This document shows, in pieces, positions 55,240 to 63,990 of a DNA stretch of 64,000 nucleotides. The position numbers and the translations under genes were made by a program. The stretch comes from Burkholderia sp. S171. GTDB taxonomy: Bacteria; Pseudomonadota; Gammaproteobacteria; Burkholderiales; Burkholderiaceae. The notes under the pieces are model-generated. The model had not been told where the DNA came from and did no database searches. It saw only the letters and a list, made by a program, of their open reading frames with translations. The stretch lies in the NCBI RefSeq assembly GCF_009766085.1, contig NZ_LMUF01000007.1, positions 18,540 through 82,539 on the forward strand, read 5' to 3'. Numbering within the stretch: the first letter of the stretch is position 1; every line of letters starts with the position of its first letter.

Positions 55240-55464
55240 ATGAGCAAAACCAACGCGTATGTTGAGCATCGGCCACTGGCAAGCGAGAAAGGCGCCGCGC
55301 CGACTCATCACGTCGTCATCGTTGATAATAAGGAAGTCAAGAGCGTGATCACGCAAAAGGAAGCTGCAGATTGGGCGGTTTCAATGAATTACGCGGTGCA
55401 CGTGGCAAGGGAGCGGCACTTGCTAGATAGAGCTACGCCTGCGCATTGGCGTGCTTACCCGTAA
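55240..55464 (+). CDS. Small hypothetical protein (74 aa)
   Basis: A good AGGAGA site at 55230 precedes the ATG. The product (MSKTNAYVEHRPLASEKGAA...) is soluble, with no signal, membrane span or Cys. A central segment HHVVIVDNKEVKSVITQKEAADWAVSMNYAVHVARER looks like beta-strand then helix and resembles short conserved Burkholderiaceae proteins of unknown role, but I do not recognise a family. It stands alone in a low-gene-density stretch. Confidence 0.65.
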   Translation: MSKTNAYVEHRPLASEKGAAPTHHVVIVDNKEVKSVITQKEAADWAVSMNYAVHVARERHLLDRATPAHWRAYP

Positions 55465-55979
55465 CTGGGCCGGCGCCTCAAGATCCGCTGCCTAACGAAA
55501 ACCGTGGGCGCGCATTGCAGTGATCGGCGTGAGCATGGCTCGCGCCGTTTTCAATGCGATAGTCTAGATTGTCAAGCAGACGACACGATCATCGCGCTTT
55601 GCGACATGTCGTGAATTTTAAGAGTAGAGCAGTAATCTCATTTGGTATATGAATTACCGGGAATCGTTTATTTACGACCGCCTCCGTCCCACTGAGTTCT
55701 AAAGACCTAATTTGGCACACCAATGAGTGCGTGAATGCCGTCCGCCTGTCGCAGGCCGATCAGGTATGTTTCGCGCTCGCGCTCCTATCACCATCGGACC
55801 ACGGCTCCGCGCTTAAGCGCGCGTTCGTAGGGCGTCAAAAACTCTTGCGCACTGAATAACCGAAATTTGTTTTCTTTCCTCACTGTTTTCCTTTTCACCC
55901 CCCGCTATTACGACTTCTCCGATATCACCCAGGCGCCTATCAGCGCATGCTCATGCCCTCACAATTTCAGGGGCATGGA
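55465..55979. other. Gap upstream of carbonic anhydrase
   Basis: 515 bases with no intact gene. A decayed minus-strand coding piece may lie at 55707-55883. The stretch from 55861 to 55920 is pyrimidine-rich on the plus strand. No terminator or promoter was convincing. Confidence 0.5.
55707..55883 (-). pseudogene. Possible decayed small gene
   Basis: A minus-strand GTG at 55883, behind an AAGGA-like site, opens MRKENKFRLFSAQEFLTPYE and reaches VVRW. Two consecutive stops (TGA TAG) follow at 55785-55790, and then the same frame continues as ERERETYLIGLRQADGIHAL to TAG at 55707. The continuation is protein-like, suggesting a small gene of about 58 codons inactivated by two nonsense changes. The evidence is composition and continuity only; the 31-residue upstream piece could instead be a real short peptide. 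Confidence 0.3.
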
Positions 55980-56750
55980 ATGAACAGGATCACACGGTTG
56001 TCCAGCGGCGCGGTCTTATTAACCGCCTTCGTTGCACTCGCTGCATCGGCTGAAACCACCGGCCACGGCTGGGCCTACGAAGGCGAACACGGTCCCGCCC
56101 ATTGGGGCGCCATGGGCGAAGCCTTCCACGCATGCGAAAGCGGTCGCGCCGAGTCCCCGATAGACATCGAGAAGGCAAAGAAAGCGCCTGCCGATATGCC
56201 TCGTCTGAAGGTCAACTACCAGCCCCTTCCTATCGATATCATCAACACGGGACACGCAGTTCAATTCAACGCGACGCCCGGTACCGACAGCATCACCCTC
56301 GGTAATCAAGCTTATCAACTCGTTCAGTTCCACTTCCATTCGCCGGGCGAAGAGCGTTTCGCCGGCAAGGACAGCGTGATGGACGCGCACCTCGTGCACC
56401 GTTCTGAAGACGGCAAGCTGCTCGTGCTAGCTGTTCAATTCCAGCTCGGCAATCAACCCAACCCGGTCATCCAGGCGATGTTGGACCGCATCCCGGAGGA
56501 AAAAGGGGCGGAGTTCAAGGTGAACGCAGTCATGGTCAACCCGATCGACCTGCTGCCCAAGCAAATGAGCTATTACACGTACAACGGTTCACTGACGACG
56601 CCGCCTTGTTCGGAAGGCGTGACGTGGATCGAGTTCAAGGAACGGGTGAGCATTACCCAGCAGCAACTCGATGCCATGCGCCGGTTCTATCACGGCAATC
56701 AACGCCCGGTGCAAGCGTTGAACGGACGTGAGATCTGGGAAGTGGAGTGA
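55980..56750 (+). CDS. Alpha-type carbonic anhydrase, periplasmic
   Basis: Reversibly hydrates CO2 to bicarbonate. The start is the ATG at 55980 (256 residues) with an AGGGG site; the signal peptide ends around ALAASA. Zinc ligands are His118 and His120 in QFHFHSPGEE and His137 in MDAHLVH. The Thr-loop NGSLTTPPCSEGVTW is present, with its Cys able to pair with Cys52 (HACESG) in the usual disulfide. It is convergent with the MFS gene. Confidence 0.94.
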   Translation: MNRITRLSSGAVLLTAFVALAASAETTGHGWAYEGEHGPAHWGAMGEAFHACESGRAESPIDIEKAKKAPADMPRLKVNYQPLPIDIINTGHAVQFNATPGTDSITLGNQAYQLVQFHFHSPGEERFAGKDSVMDAHLVHRSEDGKLLVLAVQFQLGNQPNPVIQAMLDRIPEEKGAEFKVNAVMVNPIDLLPKQMSYYTYNGSLTTPPCSEGVTWIEFKERVSITQQQLDAMRRFYHGNQRPVQALNGREIWEVE

Positions 56751-56801
56751 TCAGACTGCGCTAGTACGCTGCTTTACGAAAGGCGGCGCACTGTAAGACA
56801 A

Positions 56802-56837
56802 GAGGCCGTTTTAATGCAAGTTAAAACGGCCTCGTTT
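56802..56837. terminator. Bidirectional terminator between carbonic anhydrase and MFS gene
   Basis: GAGGCCGTTTTAA / TTAAAACGGCCTC is a perfect 13-bp stem with loop TGCAAG, followed by GTTTT on the plus strand and TTGTCTT on the minus strand, in a convergent gap. Confidence 0.85.
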
Positions 56838-56852
56838 TCATCGTCAAGAAAG

Positions 56853-58106
56853 CTACCCCGTCACCGCACCCAACACCTTCCCTCGCGTTTCCGGCAGCAG
56901 CAACGCCGCGACGATCACCAGCAAATACCCGGTCCCAGCGACCATACCTATCGCTTTAACCAGCGACATTCCCTGCGAAAGCACGCCGACAAGAATCGGG
57001 AAAAACGAGCCCAATCCGCGCCCGAGGTTGTAGCAAAACCCCTGTCCCGAGCCGCGTATCGCATTCGGATAAAGCTCCGATAGATACGCGCCCACGCCCG
57101 CAAAAATCCCCTGCACGACAATGCCTAGGGGAAAGCCGAGCAGCAGCATGGCGTGGTCGGTGATGGGGATCATCGTGTAGATCATGCCGAGCAGAAACGA
57201 GCCGATCGCAAACAGTACGAACGACGCGCGCCGCCCGATCTTGTCGCAGAGAATGGCCCCGAAGACATAGCCCAAAAACGAGCCGACGATCAGCACTACG
57301 AGATAACCGCTCGTATTGAACACGGACAAATGGCGCTCGGTCTTGAGATAGGTCGGCAGCCATGTGGTGATGGCGTAATAACCACCGAGCATGCCGGTGC
57401 ACAACGCGCTGCCAAGCACGGTTGTCTTGAGGTGCGCGCCTTTGAAGATATCGGAGAAAGTAGCGGTTTCAGTGCCGGCATCGCGCGCACGGCGCGTGGC
57501 GAGATAGATGTCCGGGTCGCTGACGTTGCGGCGAATGTAGAGGATCCACAGCGCCGGCAAGATGCCGATCCAAAAGCACGCGCGCCAAGCGGTATCTTCA
57601 GGCAGCAACGCGAAGAACGCCCAATACAGGATCGCCGCCGCCCCCCAGCCGAATGACCAGCTGCTCTGCACGGTACCCACGGCTTTCGCCCGATGCTGCG
57701 GCGAACGAATGGTCTCGGCCATCATCACGGTGACCACGGACCATTCGCCGCCGAAGCCCACGCCTTGCAGCGTACGCGTGGCCAGCAACTGCCCGAACGA
57801 ATGCGTGAAGCCGGAAAGAAACGTGAAGAACGCGAACGTGCCGATGGTCCACTGCAACACGCGGACGCGGCCGTATCGGTCGGAGAGAATGCCGGCGAGC
57901 CAGCCGCCAATAGCCGATGAAATCAGCGAGCTCGTCGCGATCATCCCGGCTTCACTCTTCGTCATGCCCCACGTGGCGATCAGCGTGGGAATGAGGAACG
58001 AGTAGATCATGAAGTCGAAGGCATCGACGGCGTAACCGCCGAAACCTGCGTAAAGCGTGCGGCGCTCGCGCGTCGTCAACTCGGTGAACCACTCGAACGC
58101 CCGCAT
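56853..58106 (-). CDS. MFS transporter (metabolite:H+ symporter type)
   Basis: The 417-residue product has 12 predicted spans. The opening YAGFGGYAVDAFDFMIYSFLIPTL carries the membrane Asp pair of carboxylate symporters (sialate/lactate:H+ group). The loop 2-3 motif is GILSDRYGRVRVL and the mirrored loop DKIGRRASF. The substrate is probably an organic acid, but it cannot be assigned. It lies downstream of the ABC exporter gene on the same strand, separated by a hairpin. Confidence 0.85.
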   Translation of the reverse strand: MRAFEWFTELTTRERRTLYAGFGGYAVDAFDFMIYSFLIPTLIATWGMTKSEAGMIATSSLISSAIGGWLAGILSDRYGRVRVLQWTIGTFAFFTFLSGFTHSFGQLLATRTLQGVGFGGEWSVVTVMMAETIRSPQHRAKAVGTVQSSWSFGWGAAAILYWAFFALLPEDTAWRACFWIGILPALWILYIRRNVSDPDIYLATRRARDAGTETATFSDIFKGAHLKTTVLGSALCTGMLGGYYAITTWLPTYLKTERHLSVFNTSGYLVVLIVGSFLGYVFGAILCDKIGRRASFVLFAIGSFLLGMIYTMIPITDHAMLLLGFPLGIVVQGIFAGVGAYLSELYPNAIRGSGQGFCYNLGRGLGSFFPILVGVLSQGMSLVKAIGMVAGTGYLLVIVAALLLPETRGKVLGAVTG

Positions 58107-58173
58107 TCCGTCTCCCGTTCAAAGCCTGTCATGCAGGCGCAGGAACATTCTACGGTGCGTCGTTCAGCGGGAA

Positions 58174-58197
58174 AAGCAGGTCAAAAAGAACCTGCTT
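58174..58197 (-). terminator. Hairpin between the ABC exporter gene and the MFS gene
   Basis: AAGCAGGT / ACCTGCTT form an 8-bp stem with an 8-base loop; read leftward it is followed by TTTTC. Likely a terminator for the ABC gene. Confidence 0.65.
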
Positions 58198-58238
58198 GGT
58201 GGAGATTCGAACAGGCGCTTCGGTGTCGTCAAATCCTC

Positions 58239-59990
58239 TCAAACCACCAGGCTTTCAGCCCCGGCGCGCTCGATCTCGATCCGGTTCTCATGGAACCCCG
58301 ACACCGACTCGCGATGCGCGACGCTGACGATCGCGGCATGCGGCAACGCATCGATGATCGCCGTATAGATCAACAACTCGTTCTCGGCATCGAGCGCGCT
58401 GGTGGCTTCATCGAGGAACATGAAGTCCGGCTTGTGCAGCAACACGCGGGCAGCCGCCAGCCGCTGATGCTCACCCGGCGACATCATCTTCGCCCAGTGC
58501 CCCGACTCCTCCAGACGCGTGCCGTACGCGTTCAGGTTGCAGGCGCGCAAGGCTTCGCGGCAGGCTTCATCGGAGAAGACTTCCGCTGTCGACGGATAAC
58601 TCAGCGCCGCCTTCAACGTGCCGATCGGCAAGTAGCTTTGCTGCGGAATGAACATCAGCTTGGCGTCGACGGGGGCATCGATCGTGCCGTCACCGAACGG
58701 CCACAGGCCGGCCAGCGCGCGCATCAACGTACTCTTTCCCGACCCGGACGCACCTTGCACGAGCCAGCGCGAGCCCGGCTTCACGACCACATCCGCGACG
58801 CTCGCGAGCGGCGTACCGTTCGGCAGCGCGAGCTTCAGCCCAGTCGTGGTCAACGCTTTGGTGCTCGTGTAATGCAGGTTGATGCCGCCGTGGACGGTCG
58901 CCGGTGAAATCGCTTCCTTGATGTGCGTGGAGCGCATCACGCGCTTGAATTCGCGCAACCGGTTCACGGTGGCACGCCATTCGACCAAGGTAGAGTAACT
59001 ATTGATGAACCACGAAAACGAGTCGCTGACGGTGCCGAACGCCGAGCTGATCTGCATCAGCACGCCGAACGTGAATGCGCCTGCGAAGTAGCGGGGAGCC
59101 GCGACCATGATCGGGAAAATAATCGCGATCTGGCCGTAGAAGGACAGCACGAAGGTCATCCGCCGCGTGTACTTCATGATCTGCCAGTAGTTCTGGCGGA
59201 TCGTTTCGAAGATGCCCCGGGCGTTGGTGTTTTCCGTCGCGACGCCGTCATAGAACGCGATTTGCTCGGCGTTCTCACGAATGCGGATCAGGCCGAAACG
59301 GAAGTTGGCTTCCACTTTCTGCGCCTGATAATTAATCGATACCAACGGATGGCCGAAACGCTGAATCAAGAGCGAGCCGAGCACCGCGTACAGCGCGGCT
59401 GCCCAGACCATGTACCCCGGAATGGTGAGCGGCGTGCCGAACAACGAAAAGCTCAGCGCGCCCGCCAGCGTCCACAAGATCGTGATGAAGGTCACGAGCG
59501 TGACGAGCGTGGATAACAAGTCCAGCGACAACGACAGCGTGGTCGCGGCGAAAGACTGCAGGTCGTCGCTGATCCGCTGGTCGGGGTTATCGGCAAGACG
59601 ATCGCGTTCTATACGGTAGAAGGCTTTATCGCCGAGCCATTCCTGGAGGTATCGGTGCGTGAGCCATTGGCGCCACCGGAAGCCGAGCATTTGCCGCAGA
59701 TACCGGCCATACACGGCGAGCAGGATGTACGCGAATGCGAGGCCTGCGAAGATCAGCAGCAAGCGCGGAAATTCAGCGACCCGCTTGGCTTGCAGCGTGT
59801 TGTAGAAGTCCGCGCTCCATGTGTTCAGGCGGACGTTGATGTACACGACCGTCATGTTGATCGCGATGATCGCGATCAACAAAAGCCATGCAATGCCGCG
59901 TTCTTCCGATACCCAGTAAGGCTTGATAAGACTCCACGCTGACACTTTGTCGGCGTTTTGTTCTGTGTTGCCGGGAGGTGTGGTGGTCAT
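58239..59990 (-). CDS. ABC transporter of the YddA/SbmA-BacA type (membrane + ATPase)
   Basis: The 583-residue fused half-transporter has an N-terminal membrane domain of the SbmA/BacA/peroxisomal ABCD kind (six spans, residues 30-330; RYLRQMLGFRWRQWLTHRYL, IERDRLADNPDQRISDDLQ). A C-terminal ATPase follows: Walker A QGASGSGKST, signature MSPGEHQRLAAARVLL, Walker B FMFLDEATSALD, switch His SVAHRES. Relatives transport fatty acyl compounds, peptides or B12 (Rv1819c); the substrate here is unknown. Confidence 0.88.
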   Translation of the reverse strand: MTTTPPGNTEQNADKVSAWSLIKPYWVSEERGIAWLLLIAIIAINMTVVYINVRLNTWSADFYNTLQAKRVAEFPRLLLIFAGLAFAYILLAVYGRYLRQMLGFRWRQWLTHRYLQEWLGDKAFYRIERDRLADNPDQRISDDLQSFAATTLSLSLDLLSTLVTLVTFITILWTLAGALSFSLFGTPLTIPGYMVWAAALYAVLGSLLIQRFGHPLVSINYQAQKVEANFRFGLIRIRENAEQIAFYDGVATENTNARGIFETIRQNYWQIMKYTRRMTFVLSFYGQIAIIFPIMVAAPRYFAGAFTFGVLMQISSAFGTVSDSFSWFINSYSTLVEWRATVNRLREFKRVMRSTHIKEAISPATVHGGINLHYTSTKALTTTGLKLALPNGTPLASVADVVVKPGSRWLVQGASGSGKSTLMRALAGLWPFGDGTIDAPVDAKLMFIPQQSYLPIGTLKAALSYPSTAEVFSDEACREALRACNLNAYGTRLEESGHWAKMMSPGEHQRLAAARVLLHKPDFMFLDEATSALDAENELLIYTAIIDALPHAAIVSVAHRESVSGFHENRIEIERAGAESLVV

Positions 59991-60341
59991 GAGCTTCCTG
60001 AAGACGTGCCGGCTCGGCGGCAGGTTGTAACTTGGGAGTATCGATGCGGATGGTCCTGCTCCGGCCCAATGATCTTAAGAGGCCAAAAGACGGCGCGCGT
60101 CGGAGCATTGTTTCGGGCGTGGCTTAATTGTTCCTTAATCCTCGCCCGACTGCGCGACCGGTGCAATGCAACAGCGAGGCGCTTGCGGTACGCGTGTGCC
60201 GTAGGCCAAGCAAGGGCCAACCAAGACGAATCGGTGTTCGCGGCATTGTGCCAGAGTGCGCGCACCGGGAACGAAAGGGAAGGCTGTCCGGTTTTTGCAC
60301 GCGTCAAGCCCCCGGCTTTTCCCTAGTGCGGGCCACCCGGT
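59991..60341. other. Divergent gap between ABC exporter and thi operon
   Basis: About 350 bases with no credible gene on either strand. The promoter for the thiamine operon lies at its right end. Confidence 0.5.
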
Positions 60342-60371
60342 TTGCGGGTCGTTTCGCTTTTATGTTTTAAT
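60342..60371 (+). promoter_or_regulatory. Probable promoter of the thi operon
   Basis: TTGCGG at 60342-60347 and TTTAAT at 60366-60371 are spaced by 18 bases, putting transcription start near 60378, directly before the TPP riboswitch. Confidence 0.5.
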
Positions 60372-60382
60372 GATCGATGACG

Positions 60383-60495
60383 AAACAGGGGTGCTTCGGC
60401 ACGCGTCTGCCTCCTTGAAAGATCGGAGAAACGCGCGGCGAGGCTGAGAGAGTCCCTTTGCACCCGATCCGGGTAATACCGGCGAGGGAAGTTTC
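60383..60495 (+). promoter_or_regulatory. TPP riboswitch (THI element)
   Basis: Conserved THI-box blocks are in order: GGGGTGC at 60388-60394, GGCTGAGA at 60442-60449, CCCTTTG (60454-60460), CACCCGATCCGGGTAATACCGGC at 60461-60483 with the TAATACC core, and GAGGGAA after it. It lies 220 bases before thiO. Just downstream GTTTCCGGAAAC (60491-60502) and GTTTCC (60508-60513) can form mutually exclusive stems, a plausible expression platform. When thiamine diphosphate is abundant it should shut off the thiO-S-G-E operon. Confidence 0.93.
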
Positions 60496-60714
60496 CGGAA
60501 ACCCCGCGTTTCCAGTTTCTTCCAGTATTTGGCTGGCACAGGAGCCGCAGGCAATGCGCTCCCGAGTCGCTTTCTCGCCGTGGTTTCGTCCCTGAAATAT
60601 GTTTTGTGCGCCGCGCGTGCAACCAGGGTTCGAAACGGGCATTCCTCCCGATCTCGATTTCCGTGCTGTGTGCTCCGTGCGTTCTGCAGCGTCTGCTGAG
60701 GAGGCATCGTCATC

Positions 60715-61884
60715 GTGAACACCGTTGTGCATTCCCATTCCGCTATGCACGCCACGCATTCCCGCGCGTCCGGGCGGGACGATTTTGCCGTCGTGGGCGG
60801 CGGCTTGTGCGGGCGGCTGGTCGCCTGGCTGCTGGCGGGGGCGGGGCACCGTGTGGCGCTGTACGACCGTGGCGACGCCGCCGGCACGCAATCGGCCGCA
60901 TGGGTCGCAGCGGCAATGCTTGCGCCGCTCGCCGAGGCCGCGAGCGCTGAATTGCTGATCACTGAACTCGGAGCGGCGTCGCTTGAGCGCTGGCCGGGTT
61001 TTATCGCCGATATGCCGGAACCGGTGTTTTTCCAGCGCAATGGCACGCTGGTCGTCTGGCATGCCGGCGACCGCGCCGAGGCGCCGCTGTTCGAGCGCCG
61101 GTTGCGGGCGAATGCGCCTTCGGAACTGTTCCAGAACGGCTTCGTCAAGCTCTCCGGCGCGCAGGTCGCCGCGGCGGAACCGTCGCTCGGCACGCGTTTT
61201 CCGCAAGGCTGGCTGCTACCGAACGAAGGCCAGCTCGACAACCGGCAAGTGCTGACAGCGCTGGCCGCGGGGCTGGCCGAACGTAACGTCGATCTTCACT
61301 GGAATACGGTAATCGATACCCCGCCGGACGCGCGTTTCGTTATCGATTGCCGGGGGCTCGGCGGCAAGCCGGCATGGCCCGCGTTAAGAGGTATTCGCGG
61401 CGAAGTGGCGCGTGTGCATGCGCCGGGTATCGGATTGACGCGGCCGGTGCGCTTGCTGCATCCGCGCTATCCGCTCTACATCGCGCCGAAACAGGACGAC
61501 CTTTATGTGATCGGCGCAACCGAAGTGGAAGGGGAAGACATGTCGCCGATGACCGTGCGCTCAGCGCTCGAACTCCTGAGCGCGGCGTTCGCGGTGCATC
61601 CGGGTTTCGGCGAGGCGCGCATTCTCGAGCTCAATTCGCAATGCCGTCCGACGTTACCCGATCATCGTCCGGCGATTGTCTGGGATGGCGCACGAACTTT
61701 GCGGGTGAACGGGCTGTATCGACACGGTTATATGATCGCGCCCGAAGTCGCCGACACCGCCCGTGCGCTAGCCGAAGCGCTGCTCGGCGGCGCGATCACC
61801 GACCCGGATTCCTTCGACGACTGGCGCCGCCAAGCCCGCTGGCCCGCCTTGCTGCGCTGCGAACACGCGGCGCCCGTGCTTTGA
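60715..61884 (+). CDS. thiO: Glycine oxidase ThiO (FAD-dependent)
   Basis: ThiO oxidises glycine to iminoglycine (dehydroglycine), the C2-N unit for the thiazole ring. The start is GTG at 60715 with GAGGAGG at 60699. The 389-residue product has the FAD-binding VVGGGLCGRLVAWLLAGAG (GxGxxG variant GGGLCG, residues 28-33) and the DAO-family C-terminal region NSQCRPTLPDHRPAI and GLYRHGYMIAPEVAD. thiS starts eight bases after its stop. Confidence 0.92.
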   Translation: MNTVVHSHSAMHATHSRASGRDDFAVVGGGLCGRLVAWLLAGAGHRVALYDRGDAAGTQSAAWVAAAMLAPLAEAASAELLITELGAASLERWPGFIADMPEPVFFQRNGTLVVWHAGDRAEAPLFERRLRANAPSELFQNGFVKLSGAQVAAAEPSLGTRFPQGWLLPNEGQLDNRQVLTALAAGLAERNVDLHWNTVIDTPPDARFVIDCRGLGGKPAWPALRGIRGEVARVHAPGIGLTRPVRLLHPRYPLYIAPKQDDLYVIGATEVEGEDMSPMTVRSALELLSAAFAVHPGFGEARILELNSQCRPTLPDHRPAIVWDGARTLRVNGLYRHGYMIAPEVADTARALAEALLGGAITDPDSFDDWRRQARWPALLRCEHAAPVL

Positions 61885-61892
61885 CTTTCATC

Positions 61893-62090
61893 ATGAACAT
61901 TCACATCAATCAGCAGCCTTTCTCCATGCCCGACGCGGCCACCGTCACCGACGCCCTCGCGGCCTTCGGCGCAAAACCGCCGTTCGCCGTGGCACTGAAC
62001 GGGCAATTCGTCGCGCGTGGCGAACACGCATCGAAGGCGCTTGCCGCCGGCGACAAACTTGACATCGTCTCGCCGGTCGCCGGCGGCTGA
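61893..62090 (+). CDS. thiS: Sulfur carrier protein ThiS
   Basis: Ubiquitin-fold sulfur carrier that is thiocarboxylated at its C-terminus and gives sulfur to ThiG. The 65-residue product starts MNIHINQQPFSMPDAATVTD at ATG 61893 and ends VSPVAGG with the required GG. It lies between thiO and thiG. Confidence 0.94.
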   Translation: MNIHINQQPFSMPDAATVTDALAAFGAKPPFAVALNGQFVARGEHASKALAAGDKLDIVSPVAGG

Positions 62091-62113
62091 GCGTAACTAA
62101 CAGGAATCGAATC

Positions 62114-62926
62114 ATGACTTCCACCATCACCACAGCCGATACCCTCACGCTCTACGGCACGTCGTTCCCGAGCCGGGTGCTGCTGGGAACGTCGCGCTAT
62201 CCGTCGCTGCAATCGCTGTCGGATTCCATCGATGCCGCCCGTCCCGGCATGGTCACCGTCGCGCTGCGGCGGCAATCGAACACGGGCGAAGCCGGTTTCT
62301 TCGATGTCCTCAAGCGTCACGGCGTCGCGTTGCTGCCCAACACGGCCGGTTGCCAGACCGTGGACGAAGTGCTGACCACGGCGCGCATGGCGCGTGAACT
62401 CTTCGATACCCCGTGGCTGAAGCTTGAACTGATCGGCGACGACTACACGCTGCAGCCCGATCCCATCGGCCTCGTGGAAGCGGCGGAAATCCTGATCCGC
62501 GAAGGTTTCAAAGTGCTGCCGTATTGCACGGAGGACCTGGTCATCGGCCGGCGTCTGCTTGATGTCGGCTGCGAGGCGTTGATGCCTTGGGGCGCGCCGA
62601 TCGGAACCGGGAAAGGGGTGACGAATCCCTACGGATTGCGCACGCTGCGTGAGCGGCTGCCGGATGTGCCGCTTATCGTCGATGCGGGTCTTGGCGTGCC
62701 GTCGCATGCGTGTCAGGTGATGGAGTGGGGTTTCGACGGCGTGTTGCTGAACACGGCCGTCTCACAGGCGACGTTTCCGCCGCAGATGGCGCGTGCGTTT
62801 GCGTTGGGCGTCGAGGCGGGGCGGATGGCCTATCTCGCCGGGCCGATGGCCGAGCGTGATAGCGCACAAGCGAGCACGCCGGTGGTCGGCATGCCGTTCT
62901 GGCATCAAGACGGGAGTGCTGCATGA
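62114..62926 (+). CDS. thiG: Thiazole synthase ThiG
   Basis: ThiG builds the thiazole phosphate from DXP, iminoglycine and ThiS thiocarboxylate. The 270-residue TIM-barrel protein has the motifs SRVLLGTSRYPSLQ, VTVALRRQ, LLPNTAGCQTVDE, WLKLELIGDDYTLQPD and APIGTGKGVTNPYGL (Lys and Gly-rich phosphate loop), plus VDAGLGVPSHA. Its stop overlaps thiE by four bases. Confidence 0.95.
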   Translation: MTSTITTADTLTLYGTSFPSRVLLGTSRYPSLQSLSDSIDAARPGMVTVALRRQSNTGEAGFFDVLKRHGVALLPNTAGCQTVDEVLTTARMARELFDTPWLKLELIGDDYTLQPDPIGLVEAAEILIREGFKVLPYCTEDLVIGRRLLDVGCEALMPWGAPIGTGKGVTNPYGLRTLRERLPDVPLIVDAGLGVPSHACQVMEWGFDGVLLNTAVSQATFPPQMARAFALGVEAGRMAYLAGPMAERDSAQASTPVVGMPFWHQDGSAA

Positions 62927-63990
62927 GTATGGTGTTGCTGGATAAGGAAGTATTTTGGCCCCCCGCCGATGAACTGCTGGAAGCCGCCGAGCGAATCCGG
63001 CGGCGGCTGGGCGAGTGGCCGGCGGGATCGAAGCAATGGCGCATTTGCCTGAGCGAACCGGATCATCCGCGCTCGGGTGATTTGATCGTAGGCTCAGGCG
63101 TTAAGCCGTTGCCGGAGGGAGTCGGGCGGCTGGAAGTAGATCCGGGCCGGGCGACGCTACATTTAGATAACGTCGACTACGCGCTGCAGGGCGAATGGTC
63201 GGATGATTGGCCGGCCGCGCTGGCCGCGTTCCTTGATTGTGGTTTTGAGCCCCACGACGCGCTGGTGCTGGCGCTTGCATGGCGCCCGGCCAATCTGGAC
63301 CAACTCGATGCGTGGCCCGTCGATTTTTTCACGTTCCCGAAGGTCGCAAATTTGCCGGCGCCGCCTTCAAAGCCTTTCCCCCAATGCCCGGACAGGCTGG
63401 GCCTATATCCTGTCCTGCCGAGTGCGGATTGGGTTGAACGCGTTCTCGACCAGGGCGTCCAAACGGCGCAATTACGCCGCAAGACTACCGATTCCGGCGA
63501 TCTGAAGCAGGAAATCGAACGGTCGGTGGCTGCGGGCGCGAAGCACAAGGCGCAGCTTTTTATCAACGATCATTGGCAGGAAGCGATCAAGGCGGGCGCG
63601 TACGGCGTGCATCTCGGGCAGGAAGACGTCGAGACGGCCGACCTGAACGCAATCGCCGAAGCGGGCTTACGCCTGGGCCTGTCGACGCATGGCTACTATG
63701 AAATGCTCAAGGCGCTGCATTTCAAGCCGAGCTATCTCGCGCTCGGCGCGGTGTTCCCGACCACGACGAAAATCATGCCGACGGCGCCACAAGGTGTGTC
63801 GCGTTTGGCGCGTTATGTGCACTTGCTCGACGGCATCGTGCCGCTCGTTGCAATTGGCGGCATCAACGGCCCGGTTTTGCGACAAATTATGTCAACCGGC
63901 GTCGGAAGCGCAGCAGTCGTGCGGGCCGTTACAGAAGCACCGGATCTGGCGGCCGCCATTTCTGCGCTGCAACAGGAATTCGGGCGATAA
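62923..63990 (+). CDS. thiE: Thiamine-phosphate synthase with N-terminal extra domain
   Basis: The C-terminal ~200 residues are a ThiE barrel: QTAQLRRKT, INDHWQEAIKAGAYGVHLGQED, LGLSTHGYYEML, ALGAVFPTTTKIM and LVAIGGI, matching phosphate- and Mg-binding motifs. ThiE joins HMP-PP and thiazole phosphate to TMP. The first ~155 residues (MSMVLLDKEVFWPPADELL...) are absent from ordinary ThiE; stretches such as WPAALAAFLDCGFEPHDALVLALA recall the end of ThiD kinases, but no kinase Gly-rich motifs are seen. It may be a worn ThiD-like domain. It ends the visible operon. Confidence 0.9.
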   Translation: MSMVLLDKEVFWPPADELLEAAERIRRRLGEWPAGSKQWRICLSEPDHPRSGDLIVGSGVKPLPEGVGRLEVDPGRATLHLDNVDYALQGEWSDDWPAALAAFLDCGFEPHDALVLALAWRPANLDQLDAWPVDFFTFPKVANLPAPPSKPFPQCPDRLGLYPVLPSADWVERVLDQGVQTAQLRRKTTDSGDLKQEIERSVAAGAKHKAQLFINDHWQEAIKAGAYGVHLGQEDVETADLNAIAEAGLRLGLSTHGYYEMLKALHFKPSYLALGAVFPTTTKIMPTAPQGVSRLARYVHLLDGIVPLVAIGGINGPVLRQIMSTGVGSAAVVRAVTEAPDLAAAISALQQEFGR

